Shown here in pieces: positions 17,887-28,282 of a stretch of DNA of 64,000 nt. The DNA is from Leptospira ellinghausenii (GTDB lineage: Bacteria; Spirochaetota; Leptospiria; Leptospirales; Leptospiraceae). A program made the translations under genes and the position numbers. The notes beneath the pieces were generated by a model. That model was given only the letters and a program-made list of their open reading frames with translations. It was not told where the DNA came from and ran no database searches. The first letter of the stretch is position 1, and each line of letters begins with the position of its first letter. The stretch spans positions 279,984-343,983 of the forward strand of contig NZ_BFAZ01000002.1 of assembly GCF_003114815.1 (NCBI RefSeq), given 5' to 3'.

Positions 17887-19482
17887 ATGGTCACCTCATC
17901 CAACTTACTTGCGCAGTTTGCGAGCCAAATGAAGTCAAAGAGTCTTTTGATTTTGATTTCAATACGAATGGTGATCGCCTGGCTTGGTGTGTTTGCCTCC
18001 TTTTTGAATTTTGGAAAACCTCCATTTCCAATCACAATCGCATTTACATTTTATTTTTTTAGCAGTTCCTATCTAGGGAAAAAATTCATACAAAAAGATT
18101 TGTCCAATAAAATTTCCAATTCACTTGTAATGTTCTTTTTGCTTGTGGATTACTTAGTTTTGCTTTTAGGTTTTTATGTTTCGATATCAATGCATCCTCA
18201 GGGTTTAAAGGCATTACCCATCCAAAACTCAATATTTTTTACATTGTTTTTCATCTACCAACTCTACATCGCTTTTTTTTTACACAGAACCTTTTCTGCC
18301 GTGATGGGTGGAGTTGTGATAGTAGGTTACCTTGGGGGAATGTACATAGCAAATTTAGGAGGAGCTGAAATTGATTTTGGTTACCAACTCACTCCACAAG
18401 GACCCAATCGAATCATTTTCCTTTTAGAGATACTCAAAGTTGTTTTACTTCTTGCGAAAACAATATGTATTGTAAAACTCGTTTCCTTTTTGTTAGATAT
18501 ATTAGAAAATAATAACCAAAGATTATCAGAAGAATTAAACGAAAGAGAAACCAGTTTGATACAGAATGATAGGCTTGTCACTCTTGGGTCTCTTGCATCT
18601 AATGTTGCTCACGAAATCAAAAATCCACTTGCTGGGATCAAATCTATGGTTTCTTATTTGTTGAGCGAAGAACAAAATTATCTAACAAACAAAGATCCTC
18701 TATGGTATGAAAAGGAAAAACAAATTCGTTGGAAATACCGAACAAAAAAAGAAAAAAGGGAGGAATTGGATTTAATCCTCGAACTCTTTGCTTTTCTGGA
18801 ACGCCATGATCGATTTTATTTTGCAGATCGTTGTATTGAACTTGGTATTGATTACAAAAGTTTTGAAGGGATTTCTGTAGATGACAAATCCACATGGGAT
18901 TTTATCTTTTTATGGTTAAAATATAAAACGATGGAAAATGCGAGTTTACTGATTTCAAACGCAATTGATCGGACGGAAAAAGTAATCTCAACTTTCCAAC
19001 AATTTTCAAAACCATTTGCAGACAAAGAAAAATCAATTGTTAGAATTGGGAGTGGAATTCGTGACATTCTCATTTTATACAACCAGTATTGGGAAATCAA
19101 CCGGTCACTTGTCACAGAAATTGATGACCAACTTTCTACGTACGTAAATGAAACATCGCTAAAATTAGTTTGGTCCCATTTGATTTTTAATGCCATTCAA
19201 GCCACAGAACCAAAAACGGGGGAAATTAAAGTGAAAGTATCCTCTGATAATTCGGAAAGGATTGAAATCAAAATCATCGATAATGGGATCGGAATTCCAA
19301 TCGACTTACAAAAACATATCTTCCAACCATTTTTTACAACCAAGGAGAAGGGGGAAGGCATTGGACTTGGTTTATATATTTGTAAAACAATTATTACGGA
19401 ACAAAATGGAACCATATCATTTGTGTCCCATCCAGGGAAAACGGAATTCATTGTGAACTTACCAATCTTCAAATCGAATTAA
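17887..19482 (+). CDS. Membrane histidine kinase with split DHp domain
   Basis: A 531-residue sensor kinase. Six hydrophobic helices occupy residues ~20-205 and form the likely sensor, with no large periplasmic loop. The phosphoacceptor histidine is H242 in ASNVAHEIKNPLAGIK. The ATPase domain has the N-box (LIFNAIQATEP), G1 (IIDNGIGIP), F-box and G2 (GEGIGLGLYICK). Unusually, ~88 residues (about 260-348), charged and partly helical, separate the first DHp helix from the second (MENASLLISNAIDRTEKVI). No response regulator is adjacent. The heme lipoprotein gene starts 18 bases downstream. Confidence 0.85.
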   Translation: MVTSSNLLAQFASQMKSKSLLILISIRMVIAWLGVFASFLNFGKPPFPITIAFTFYFFSSSYLGKKFIQKDLSNKISNSLVMFFLLVDYLVLLLGFYVSISMHPQGLKALPIQNSIFFTLFFIYQLYIAFFLHRTFSAVMGGVVIVGYLGGMYIANLGGAEIDFGYQLTPQGPNRIIFLLEILKVVLLLAKTICIVKLVSFLLDILENNNQRLSEELNERETSLIQNDRLVTLGSLASNVAHEIKNPLAGIKSMVSYLLSEEQNYLTNKDPLWYEKEKQIRWKYRTKKEKREELDLILELFAFLERHDRFYFADRCIELGIDYKSFEGISVDDKSTWDFIFLWLKYKTMENASLLISNAIDRTEKVISTFQQFSKPFADKEKSIVRIGSGIRDILILYNQYWEINRSLVTEIDDQLSTYVNETSLKLVWSHLIFNAIQATEPKTGEIKVKVSSDNSERIEIKIIDNGIGIPIDLQKHIFQPFFTTKEKGEGIGLGLYICKTIITEQNGTISFVSHPGKTEFIVNLPIFKSN

Positions 19483-19500
19483 ATACCTAAGGAAATGCCG

Positions 19501-20058
19501 ATGAATCAGATCAAATGGAAAGTGTTAGTTTTTCTTCTCTTCTCAATTCCTATTTACTATTGCCAAAAAGAAACTATCAATTATGAATCATTGGCAATTC
19601 AAATTACGAACAAAGCAAAATCCAATTTACAAAAAAAACTTTCGGCTGCTATGTCTGAAGGAGGGACTACATCTGCCATTCCTTTTTGCCAACAAAATGC
19701 TTTGGGTTTCACCGCTAAAATGGGACAGGCAAACAATGTAACCTTAAAACGTGTGACGGATAAACCTCGTAATGAGAATAACCTTCTTTCCCCCGAAGAG
19801 ATGATGGTGTTTCAGGAAATCCAAAAGCAGAAATCAAGTGAAGGTGTATTTCCAAATCGAGTTTTTTCGTCTGATGATAATGTGACAGTGTATGTTCCCA
19901 TTCCATTTATGGGACACTGTGTTCCCTGCCATGGAAAAAAAGAAGAAATGACAACCGAAACCAAAACGACCCTAAACAAACTTTACCCAAAAGATTTGGC
20001 AACCAATTACCAAATAGGTGATCTGCGTGGACTCTTTATTGTCATTTTTAAGAAATGA
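19501..20058 (+). CDS. DUF3365-type c-heme lipoprotein
   Basis: A 185-residue lipoprotein (signal ending FSIPIYYC, lipid-attachment cysteine near residue 21) with one CxxCH heme-c motif, HCVPCHG, near residue 140. The surrounding order, including AIPFCQQNALGF, the RVTDKPRNENN block, and YVPIPF before the heme motif, matches the DUF3365/Tll0287-like heme domain, usually found as the sensor region of kinases and chemoreceptors. Here it stands alone. AAGGA seven bases upstream supports the ATG at 19501 over the one at 19495. It lies between two kinase genes, 18 bases after one and 17 before the next. Confidence 0.8.
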   Translation: MNQIKWKVLVFLLFSIPIYYCQKETINYESLAIQITNKAKSNLQKKLSAAMSEGGTTSAIPFCQQNALGFTAKMGQANNVTLKRVTDKPRNENNLLSPEEMMVFQEIQKQKSSEGVFPNRVFSSDDNVTVYVPIPFMGHCVPCHGKKEEMTTETKTTLNKLYPKDLATNYQIGDLRGLFIVIFKK

Positions 20059-20075
20059 AGTTCTATAGATAAATT

Positions 20076-22820
20076 ATGATCAATCCAGTCAAATTCATCG
20101 CAAACAAACCCGAGTTATGTGAATTTGTATTTGAGAAAGCTTCGTTCGGATATTTAGTATGGGATACAAGTGTAGGCATTGTGTACCCAAGTCCAGTGGC
20201 AACAAAATCCATGGGGCTCACCATCGACCAACCATTCCCGGAAGAATGTATTTTAACCCACTCTGGTAGTAAGATACAATCCGAAAAAACAACTACCGAT
20301 TCCATTTTAGGTAGAATTTGTTTTGATCCCAGTAATAGTGCTGGTTTTCCATTTCGATTCCATACAAAAGAATTCAATGAATTGGGTAGAAAATTTATCT
20401 TACTGGCCTTGGATTCTTTTTCAGAAGGAAAAGAAAAAGTATTACCTCCCATTTTGCAATCCTTAGAAATTTCTAGAGATTTATTTATATCTTCCTTTCG
20501 GTATTCGAATATTGGAATGGATATCTCAAATCCGCACGGAGAGATGATTGAAGTGAATCCTATTTTTTGCGAATGGCTTGGTTACCAAGCGGAGGAGTTA
20601 AAAGAAAAAACTTTATCGGAATTCACACATCCCGATGATCTTGAATTGGAATTAGCATACTTAGAAAAATTAAATAGAGGGCTCATACCAAGTTTCCAAA
20701 TTAAAAAACGTTACCTAACGAAAGACAACCAAACCATTTGGGCAATACTTAATAAATCCATCATTCGTGATCATTTAGGAAATCCTATCTATTATTTGGC
20801 ACAAATTTTAAACATCACAGATTCTATCCAATCCGAAATGGAACTTCGATCCATCTCACGTTTGTTAGACCAGATGGCAAATTTAGCAAAAATTGGAGGT
20901 TGGGATTTAGATTTAAAAACTAACCAAGCCAATTGGACCAATGTAACAAAACGAATCCACGAAGTCAGTGATGACTATATACCAAGTGTTGAAACAGGAT
21001 TACAATTTTATCATAGCGAAGAAAGTCGAAATAAAATCACAAATGCTGTACAAGAACTTTTGGAAACAGGTAAAGAATATGATTTAGAGTTGGAAATGGT
21101 GACGGCTAAAGGTAACCAAACATGGGTTAGAACCATTGGTCGAGCAGAATATGAAGATAACCGAGTTGTAAAAATCTATGGTATCATCCAAGACATCAAC
21201 GAAAGAAAAAAATGGGAAATGGCTCTGGCATCACAAGCAGCAATTCTATGGTCATTTGTCGAACACGCTCCTGCAGCCGTTGCAATGCTCGACCAAGAGA
21301 TGCGTTATGTTGCTCTCAGCCAAAGATGGATTGATGATTATAAAATCCCTTTCTCAAAAGAAGAGATCATTGGTAAATGCCATTATGAAATTTTTCCCAA
21401 TATTGGAGAAGAATGGAAAAATATCCATTCTCGCGGTTTAAAAGGTGAGATTTTAAAAAGGGATGAAGATATTTGGCGGCCACCTGGTTGGGAAAAAGAC
21501 CAAGTGATCCAATGGGAAATTCGGCCTTGGAGTTTACTTTCGGGTGGAATTGGTGGTATTTTGATGTTCACAAGAGATATTACTGAATCCTATGAAACCA
21601 AACTTGAGTTAAAACATGCAAAGGAATTGGCTGAAAATGCTTACAACGCCAAATCTGAATTTTTGGCGAATATGAGCCATGAGATTCGCACGCCTCTGAA
21701 TGGAATTATAGGTTATTCGGATTTACTTGCAGAAACTTTGGTTGATACTTCATTCAATGAATACGCACAAATCGTAAAACAATCAGCACATACTCTTTTG
21801 AATATCGTAAATGATATATTAGATTTTTCAAAGGCTGAAGCAGGGAAATTACAATTAGCTGAAGAGGCCAATGACTTAAAAAAGTTAGTTTTAGAAGCGA
21901 TCAAAATTATGGATATCCAAGCAATTATAAAAGGTTTGGATATCCGATTGTTTATTGATGAAAATATTCCGCAAACTTTAATGTTTGATTCCAATCGATT
22001 GCGGCAGGTTCTTTTGAATTTAATTGGAAATGCAATTAAATTTACCGAAAAAGGTTTTATCGAATGTAGGCTTGTACATTTGGATACAAGTGAAGAAAAT
22101 GAAGTTAAAATTAGAATTTCTGTAAAAGATACAGGGATTGGAATCGCAAAAGAAAACCAAAAGAAAATTTTTGATTCGTTTACACAAGAAGATTTTTCCA
22201 CAACACGAAAGTTTGGTGGGACTGGTCTTGGTCTTGCAATTTGTAGGCAACTTTTAAGTTTGATGAAATCAAATTTAAAGTTGAAAAGTGAAGTCGGAGA
22301 AGGTAGTGAATTTTATTTTGAGATCCCTTTTCGTATTCCAGAACATGATCCAATTTTACAAACTGAATCGATTGTAACAACAATTGAATCGAAAGGATTT
22401 TCAGATTCCAATACAAAGGAACGTACCATAAAAATTTTGGTGGTAGAAGATAATGCAGTGAATATGGGTTTGATGAAAAATTTCATCAAACGGATCATAG
22501 ACGATGCTGTAATTCTCGAAGCAGAAAATGGAGAGGAAGCAATCAATGTCTTTCAAAAAGAATCTCCCAATTTGATCCTAATGGACATCCAAATGCCGAT
22601 TAAAAATGGTTATGATGCTACAATCGAAATTCGGAAAATGCATAAGGGGAAAGAAATACCTATCATTGCCGTAACAGCGGGAATCATTGCCGGTGAAAAA
22701 GAAAAATGTTTTGAAGTGGGAATGAATGATTATTTGAGTAAACCAATTCATAAGGAAAATTTAAAACAAATGCTTTTCAAATGGTTAGATCACAAAAACT
22801 CAAGTATCAAATCGAAATAA
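20076..22820 (+). CDS. Cytoplasmic multi-PAS hybrid histidine kinase
   Basis: A 914-residue protein without membrane helices. Probable PAS domains lie at ~10-110, 130-255 (GYQAEELKEKTLSEFTHP), 260-375 and 385-505. The kinase core follows: H-box FLANMSHEIRTPLNG (~residue 534), N-box NLIGNAIKFTEKG, G1 DTGIGIAKENQ and G2 GGTGLGLAICRQL. A receiver domain ends the protein (~785-905) with ILVVEDNAVN, phospho-Asp in LILMDIQMP and the conserved lysine in DYLSKPI. It can therefore phosphorylate its own receiver, but the output partner is not in this window. Its 3' end overlaps the convergent porin gene by 21 bases. Confidence 0.92.
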   Translation: MINPVKFIANKPELCEFVFEKASFGYLVWDTSVGIVYPSPVATKSMGLTIDQPFPEECILTHSGSKIQSEKTTTDSILGRICFDPSNSAGFPFRFHTKEFNELGRKFILLALDSFSEGKEKVLPPILQSLEISRDLFISSFRYSNIGMDISNPHGEMIEVNPIFCEWLGYQAEELKEKTLSEFTHPDDLELELAYLEKLNRGLIPSFQIKKRYLTKDNQTIWAILNKSIIRDHLGNPIYYLAQILNITDSIQSEMELRSISRLLDQMANLAKIGGWDLDLKTNQANWTNVTKRIHEVSDDYIPSVETGLQFYHSEESRNKITNAVQELLETGKEYDLELEMVTAKGNQTWVRTIGRAEYEDNRVVKIYGIIQDINERKKWEMALASQAAILWSFVEHAPAAVAMLDQEMRYVALSQRWIDDYKIPFSKEEIIGKCHYEIFPNIGEEWKNIHSRGLKGEILKRDEDIWRPPGWEKDQVIQWEIRPWSLLSGGIGGILMFTRDITESYETKLELKHAKELAENAYNAKSEFLANMSHEIRTPLNGIIGYSDLLAETLVDTSFNEYAQIVKQSAHTLLNIVNDILDFSKAEAGKLQLAEEANDLKKLVLEAIKIMDIQAIIKGLDIRLFIDENIPQTLMFDSNRLRQVLLNLIGNAIKFTEKGFIECRLVHLDTSEENEVKIRISVKDTGIGIAKENQKKIFDSFTQEDFSTTRKFGGTGLGLAICRQLLSLMKSNLKLKSEVGEGSEFYFEIPFRIPEHDPILQTESIVTTIESKGFSDSNTKERTIKILVVEDNAVNMGLMKNFIKRIIDDAVILEAENGEEAINVFQKESPNLILMDIQMPIKNGYDATIEIRKMHKGKEIPIIAVTAGIIAGEKEKCFEVGMNDYLSKPIHKENLKQMLFKWLDHKNSSIKSK

Positions 22821-24371
22821 TCCACCTAAGCGGATCATGATTGATTCTGAAACAGCACTAGGTCTGCTAGACTGGTTCCCTGGGTCCCGTAGTTCTCCTG
22901 TTTGCGAAATGGGATCATAACTACCGATATGAGCAGAGACACCTGAATAACGATCTATATCTTTGTAGTAGGTGCGAAATACATCAGTTTGTAAGAAAAA
23001 ACGAATCCTTTCTTCTGGATCATAATTCATTCGAAATCCATAATTCAAATTTTCCCGGATGGAACCCATAATTTTGGGATTAGAGGTCCATTGAAACTGA
23101 TCGGATCGACTTGTTGGTAGGGAATTAAAATCAGCACCCACAAGCATTTCTGTATTTGTAATTTTAGAAATACCCGCATGGAGACCAAAACAAAACTGTT
23201 TTGTGAAATCATAATTCAAACTGAGAAATCCACTGACTTCTTTGGGTGATTCAAATTTTCTTTTGGTATTTGATTTGGCATCATTGGCAACTCCACCTGA
23301 TAAAAAGCCAAGGTTACTGTCCGAAAAGGTTTCACCATACGTGGTGGATTGGAACGGTGCAATTCCACCTGATGTAATCGATGTTATGTTAGTCCCGTAA
23401 GTGATTTCACCTCGAGATTCAAATTTCCCTTGTTTCCAAACAAATCCAAAGGATACTCCTCCGGAATCAAGTGTAGTTCTTTGGTTAGAATTCTGATTGG
23501 CGATGGTTTTGGTGAGAGAAGGGTTCGGATCAAATGTTTGGTCTGGATAAAGTGGCAAACCATCTCTTGACGAATCTGTTTTGGGATCACTTACTTTCAG
23601 TTTGGTGCCAATCGCAGATGTAGTGAAAAGTAAATTGGTGGAGGGAATCCAATCCAATCGAACCGTTATGGTTGGCATTGTATTCCTTTCAATATTGGTT
23701 TTTACATTTGGATCATTATGAAAACCTGTTGTCCCAATGGCAGAACCTAACTTGAATTCACCAAATTTGTACCAAAGTCCAATTTGTTCTCTTTGCCAAC
23801 CAATATTACCAGAGGCTGACATAAACGCACTTGCATTAAATGATTGAGGGAAAACTCCTGCAAACATATCCCATGTTCTCCCTAAAAAAAATTGTAAGTT
23901 GGAACTGGGATTGTATTGGAAATACATTTGTCTGACCCTAGGTTTTGTTTCTGCACCAACACTGCTTTTAGATACATCCACAAAATCGGCTTCAAAGATT
24001 GCTTTTGCTTTTGCGCCATAACTAATCTCCGTGCCGAGTAAAGAACTGGTAGGGTAAATCCCCGAACGTGGCTCATTGTCTCTTGCTTGCACTTGTCTTT
24101 TGGCAACTGTGGGACCAACTAAATTATCGAAACCAAATGATAAAACAGAATGATTGGCATAGGCAAAATCTGTTTTTAACATCCCAGTCAATCGGAAACT
24201 GATTTCACCTGGCGCTGTTTGTTGGCCTTGTGTCGTTTCCAATGTTTTTGCGGGATACAGAGAGGTTGGATCCTTAGAAACGGTCTCTTCCTTTTCTTTT
24301 GTTTCCGCAATGATACTTGATTGCGTTGTTATGATCAATCCCAAGAAAAGAATATAAAAAAGAGACTTCAT
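22800..24371 (-). CDS. Outer-membrane beta-barrel porin
   Basis: A 523-residue precursor with a signal peptide (residues ~1-22, TTQSSIIAE). After a low-complexity polar stretch (~23-55) there is a long run of alternating amphipathic strands typical of a 16- to 18-strand porin, for example EISYGAKAKAIFEADFVDV and MYFQYNPSSNLQFFLGR. The GRTWDMFAGVFPQSF segment resembles the constriction loop of general or DcaP-like porins. The protein ends with an aromatic residue two from the end (LFRFDT). No ligand can be named. It is divergent from the MCP gene at 24484. Confidence 0.75.
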   Translation of the reverse strand: MKSLFYILFLGLIITTQSSIIAETKEKEETVSKDPTSLYPAKTLETTQGQQTAPGEISFRLTGMLKTDFAYANHSVLSFGFDNLVGPTVAKRQVQARDNEPRSGIYPTSSLLGTEISYGAKAKAIFEADFVDVSKSSVGAETKPRVRQMYFQYNPSSNLQFFLGRTWDMFAGVFPQSFNASAFMSASGNIGWQREQIGLWYKFGEFKLGSAIGTTGFHNDPNVKTNIERNTMPTITVRLDWIPSTNLLFTTSAIGTKLKVSDPKTDSSRDGLPLYPDQTFDPNPSLTKTIANQNSNQRTTLDSGGVSFGFVWKQGKFESRGEITYGTNITSITSGGIAPFQSTTYGETFSDSNLGFLSGGVANDAKSNTKRKFESPKEVSGFLSLNYDFTKQFCFGLHAGISKITNTEMLVGADFNSLPTSRSDQFQWTSNPKIMGSIRENLNYGFRMNYDPEERIRFFLQTDVFRTYYKDIDRYSGVSAHIGSYDPISQTGELRDPGNQSSRPSAVSESIMIRLGGLFRFDT

Positions 24372-24483
24372 GTTTTATTTTTTCCTTGTGGCTTTGAATG
24401 CTAAAATGTTAGAACACTTTAAACTAGAAGCTTTGTTTTAGCAAGAAAACATTCTAAAAATATTGGGAAAGGATTCACAATTT

Positions 24484-26535
24484 ATGAAATTCAAATGGGA
24501 ACCAAATTCACTTCGTACAAAACTCATTAGTTTTACCATCCTTTCCGTCACTCTTGCTTGTGGTCTGACTGGTTTACTGAGTTATTATGTTGGGAGAAGT
24601 ACGATCATTTCTAAATTAGAAAGTTTTGATATGGTGAAGATTTTAGAATCCAAATCCGCAACCATAGATTCTATTTTGGAACGTGCTAAAGAAACTGCTG
24701 TGATCATTGTATCCGATCAGAATACCATTCGTTGGGCCAAAGCGGGAGAACCAACTGGTGATGCATCAGAACAAGTGTTTAAGAATTTATCATCCTATAA
24801 AGAAAAATTAAGTTACATAACGTATTTGGGAATCATAAATCCCAAGACAAAAAATTATTGGAATGAATCTGCTAAAAAAATTGATACATTAAGTGATAAA
24901 GACCCTGATGATAGTTGGTTTTTTGATCTCGTACAATCCAAAAAAGATTTAGTGATCAATATGGATTACACAGCAGAATACAAATCATATGCTATTTTTG
25001 TAAATGGTGTAACCATTGAAAATGGAAATCCTGTTCTCATCAGTTCTCTTGGCATTGATGTATCGGTTGCTTCCAAACAATTCACAAAACAAGACCAATT
25101 TGGAGGAGAAAGTTGGCTCGTGGATGGAAAGGGCATCATCCAACTTGCACTTGATAATCAACTTTTAGACAAAGATGTAAGCCAGGCATTCCCCGAAGAA
25201 GTTGTATCCGAATTAAAAGCTACAAAGGAACCTATCCTTATTTTTGCAGGGAAAGATTCAAAAGGCAAACATTGTTTGTATGGTAGTTTCCAATTACATT
25301 CTGTTCCTTGGCGAGTGATCTACCGTGTTCCTGTTTCTTCCATGACAAAGTCATTGGATTCCATCGCACTTTTAACTTCTTTAAGTATCTTGTTTTCGGT
25401 GATTGTTGTATCCATTGGTATGGGATATGTGTTAACAAAAGTGACACATGCGATTCGCGAAGCTTCTATGTTGATGAATCGAATTTCTCAGAATGAATTG
25501 TCTTTCGAAGTTCCTAAAATCCAATTAGAACGAAAAGATGAAATTGGAGGAATGGCAAAAAGTTTAGAAAAAATGCGCCATAACTTAATTTCGATTGTAC
25601 AAAAAATCCAAGGTTTATCAGAATCCATTACTGGTAAAAGTTCCCATTTATCTTCTTTAGCTTCTGATTCTTCTGCTACTATCGAAGAAATTGCTTCCTC
25701 GGTCCAAGAACTTTCTGCAAGTGCGGAAAATGTATCAGCTTCTGCCGAAGAAATTTCTTCTCAATCCAATTCTATGATTGAAACCCTCAGTTTATTAGGA
25801 AACGAAATGGAATTGGTTTCGAAAGGCGCAGAAAAAATTGAAGGGAAAGCAAGCGAATTGGAATCTTTTGTTGGGAAATCATTAATCGATGCCAAATCCT
25901 TATTTGAAACCATCAATATTAAAATTCAAAGTGCAGTAAAAGATGCGGAAGCGATAAAAGAGATTCGTGAGTTGGCAAGTATGATTGCTGAGATTGGTGA
26001 CCAGACAAATTTACTTTCTCTCAATGCTGCCATTGAAGCAGCAAGAGCAGGGGAACACGGACGGGGATTTGCGGTGGTTGCTACTGAAGTTTCGAATTTA
26101 GCAGGTAAATCACAAGACACCGTCAAAAAGATTGTGGAATTAAATCACAAACTAGAAAAAGCAATGATGGAAATGGTAGATTCAGTGAAAGAATTATTGA
26201 ATATGATCACAGGGAAAGTGATTCCTGATTACGAAACCGTTGTTGCTTCTGGAAAGGAATACAAAACTCAATCGGAAGAGATTAATGCATTAGCAAAACG
26301 AACATTTATGTTGGCAAAAGAAATCAGTGGTAGTATTAGCGAAGTACACCATGCAATTATTTCTGTTTCGGAAGCGATGAACCAAAACGCATTGGCATTA
26401 GGGGAAATCAGTTCTGGAACCAATCAAATGAGTGAAGTTTCGATGCAAACAGCAGATAGTTCTGCTGAGTTAAACCAGACTGCAATTGATATGAAAGACA
26501 TCGCTTACCAATTTAAAATCGATTCAAATTCGTAA
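24484..26535 (+). CDS. Methyl-accepting chemotaxis protein, dCache type
   Basis: A 683-residue transmembrane chemoreceptor. TM1 is at ~15-35 and TM2 at ~293-318. The periplasmic region between them (~260 residues) has the size and pattern of a double-Cache ligand-binding domain. A HAMP segment (~320-370) and coiled coil follow. The signalling tip is intact: [21 protein letters not shown] then [16 protein letters not shown]. No CheR-tether pentapeptide is seen at the C-terminus. The ATG at 24484 with AAGGA upstream is preferred to a TTG seven codons earlier. Confidence 0.93.
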   Translation: MKFKWEPNSLRTKLISFTILSVTLACGLTGLLSYYVGRSTIISKLESFDMVKILESKSATIDSILERAKETAVIIVSDQNTIRWAKAGEPTGDASEQVFKNLSSYKEKLSYITYLGIINPKTKNYWNESAKKIDTLSDKDPDDSWFFDLVQSKKDLVINMDYTAEYKSYAIFVNGVTIENGNPVLISSLGIDVSVASKQFTKQDQFGGESWLVDGKGIIQLALDNQLLDKDVSQAFPEEVVSELKATKEPILIFAGKDSKGKHCLYGSFQLHSVPWRVIYRVPVSSMTKSLDSIALLTSLSILFSVIVVSIGMGYVLTKVTHAIREASMLMNRISQNELSFEVPKIQLERKDEIGGMAKSLEKMRHNLISIVQKIQGLSESITGKSSHLSSLASDSSATIEEIASSVQELSASAENVSASAEEISSQSNSMIETLSLLGNEMELVSKGAEKIEGKASELESFVGKSLIDAKSLFETINIKIQSAVKDAEAIKEIRELASMIAEIGDQTNLLSLNAAIEAARAGEHGRGFAVVATEVSNLAGKSQDTVKKIVELNHKLEKAMMEMVDSVKELLNMITGKVIPDYETVVASGKEYKTQSEEINALAKRTFMLAKEISGSISEVHHAIISVSEAMNQNALALGEISSGTNQMSEVSMQTADSSAELNQTAIDMKDIAYQFKIDSNS

Positions 26536-26539
26536 GGAA

Positions 26540-26567
26540 CAATTTAGAATGTATTAGACCTAAATTG
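26540..26567. terminator. Possible weak bidirectional terminator
   Basis: Perfect 8-bp arms CAATTTAG and CTAAATTG enclose a 12-base loop between the converging MCP and S41 genes. The stem is AT-rich and lacks a clear T-run, so termination is likely but weak. Confidence 0.4.
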
Positions 26568-26578
26568 TGAAAGACGAT

Positions 26579-28075
26579 TTATTTTAAATTAAATTCATTA
26601 TTTGTGCTTAAATACGTTTTATAGTATTCAATGGATTGGGTGAGCACTAGGTCTAAGTCCGTAGGGTTTTCTTCAGCAAACAAACCTTTATTTGTTTGGT
26701 TCACCCCCATTTTTTCATCCAGTTTGGTTTGGATGTTTTTAGGAATGTATGGATTTTTGGCATTGGTAGGTTTGATCCAGTTCCAAAATTTTGTTTCGTG
26801 TGGGGTACTCGATTCTTTGTTTGGATCCTCAATGATGATATCAGGTAAAATTCCAAATCCCTGTATCTCTTCTCCTGAAGGTAACACCATCCTTGAATTC
26901 GTAATCGCATAAAAGTATCCAGTTTTTTTACCAACTTCGTAAAACAATTGAAAAGTGCCTTGTCCAAAGGTCCGTGAACCTAAAATGATTGCCTTTTTAT
27001 TTTCTCGTAAACTTCCAGCTACTAATTCTCCTCCCGCAGTTGTTTTGGGACCAACTAAAATTCCTATTGGACCATCCCAAAGGATCGGATCCCCTTTAAG
27101 AGAAGGATAAATATTGGCTTCATACCTGTTGCGAATGCTAAATAAGTTTTGAGAAGATGTAAATAATGAGAGAAATTTTCGAAGTTCGATGAGATTTGAT
27201 TGTTCACTTTCTCTAAGGTCAATGAGTAGAGCACCAATTGTATTCTGATTGTTCTTTTTTTCGCTTAATTCATGTTCAATGATTTTCTTTGTCGCACTGG
27301 CAATCGTGAATTGGTCATTAAATTGGAGGAAATTTTTGATTTTGATATAAAGAACATCAGGGTATCCAGTGATGATTCGATGTGAAATATTATTTAGTAC
27401 ATTAAATGATGTATCAGTTTTAATTTCTTTGGCATCGTAAACCCTGGTGTGTGGATCAATCTCCTCCGTATAACCTAACATTGCCAAAAAGATTATTTTT
27501 TCAAGGGTTTCATTTGGATTTTGCATTCGAATGGGATCATTTTTGGCTATAGAATGAACTTTATCTAAATGTGTTTCTAAATCATGGATGTCCAAGTTTA
27601 AGGAAATAAAATGTTGGTGTAATTCGATTCGTTTTTTGAAATCCCAATCTTGTGATTCTTTTTTGTAAGAGGGATTTTTTTTAATGAGTATAATATTCGG
27701 ATCCTCTGTAGGCAGGATGGTTCCTTGTGGGATGATTTCAGGATTTTTTAGATTCAATTCATAAAAACTTTTGGGAGTAAAATCAATGGAAACAAATTCG
27801 TAAACCTTTCGGATAGCTCCCGCAATTGAGGCATTGGATTTTAGTTTATCGTTGGTTAGGTGTAGTATGGCGATATCATTTTTTAATTTGATAAAATGTT
27901 CTAAATTAATTTTTCCCGTATAGAGGTAGGGGTATTTGGTTTCCTTTTTGTAAGTTTCAATGGAATCAATCTTTGGGCCAGAAAGGTTTGTGGTTTTTGT
28001 TTGACCAGGTTTGCAAGTAAAAAGAGAAAAAATAAGGAGAATTAGAAAAACAGGAAAATGAAACAAAATCTTCAT
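26579..28075 (-). CDS. S41-family peptidase-like lipoprotein, catalytic Ser and Lys missing
   Basis: A 498-residue protein with a lipoprotein signal (LLIFSLFTC, cysteine at ~21). Its C-terminal half has the C-terminal-processing peptidase fold: LLIDLRESEQSN, GPIGILVGPKTTAGG, ELVAGSLRENKKAIILGSRTFG and GFGILPDI. In active members the motif reads SAxE with the nucleophile three residues before the Glu, and a lysine sits in TFGKG. Here these positions are Ala (TTAGGE) and Gln (TFGQG). The fold is kept but the Ser/Lys dyad is gone, so it is probably a binding protein rather than a protease. The N-terminal ~200 residues match no domain I recognise. Confidence 0.8.
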   Translation of the reverse strand: MKILFHFPVFLILLIFSLFTCKPGQTKTTNLSGPKIDSIETYKKETKYPYLYTGKINLEHFIKLKNDIAILHLTNDKLKSNASIAGAIRKVYEFVSIDFTPKSFYELNLKNPEIIPQGTILPTEDPNIILIKKNPSYKKESQDWDFKKRIELHQHFISLNLDIHDLETHLDKVHSIAKNDPIRMQNPNETLEKIIFLAMLGYTEEIDPHTRVYDAKEIKTDTSFNVLNNISHRIITGYPDVLYIKIKNFLQFNDQFTIASATKKIIEHELSEKKNNQNTIGALLIDLRESEQSNLIELRKFLSLFTSSQNLFSIRNRYEANIYPSLKGDPILWDGPIGILVGPKTTAGGELVAGSLRENKKAIILGSRTFGQGTFQLFYEVGKKTGYFYAITNSRMVLPSGEEIQGFGILPDIIIEDPNKESSTPHETKFWNWIKPTNAKNPYIPKNIQTKLDEKMGVNQTNKGLFAEENPTDLDLVLTQSIEYYKTYLSTNNEFNLK

Positions 28076-28282
28076 GGATAATGGTTTAGCAGTTCCTAGG
28101 TGAATGGAAAAGCAAATGAATTTCTTTGGAAATTCTACTTTTTTTCCATTTGCATAAATTTCCTAGAGAAATGGATTGAATTCTTTCCGATCAAATTCCA
28201 AATCTTGTAAATACATTGGTAAAAATGGAAACTCATTCCTCCTTTTACCTTTGAATATAACACTACAGATTTAGAGGTTTTT

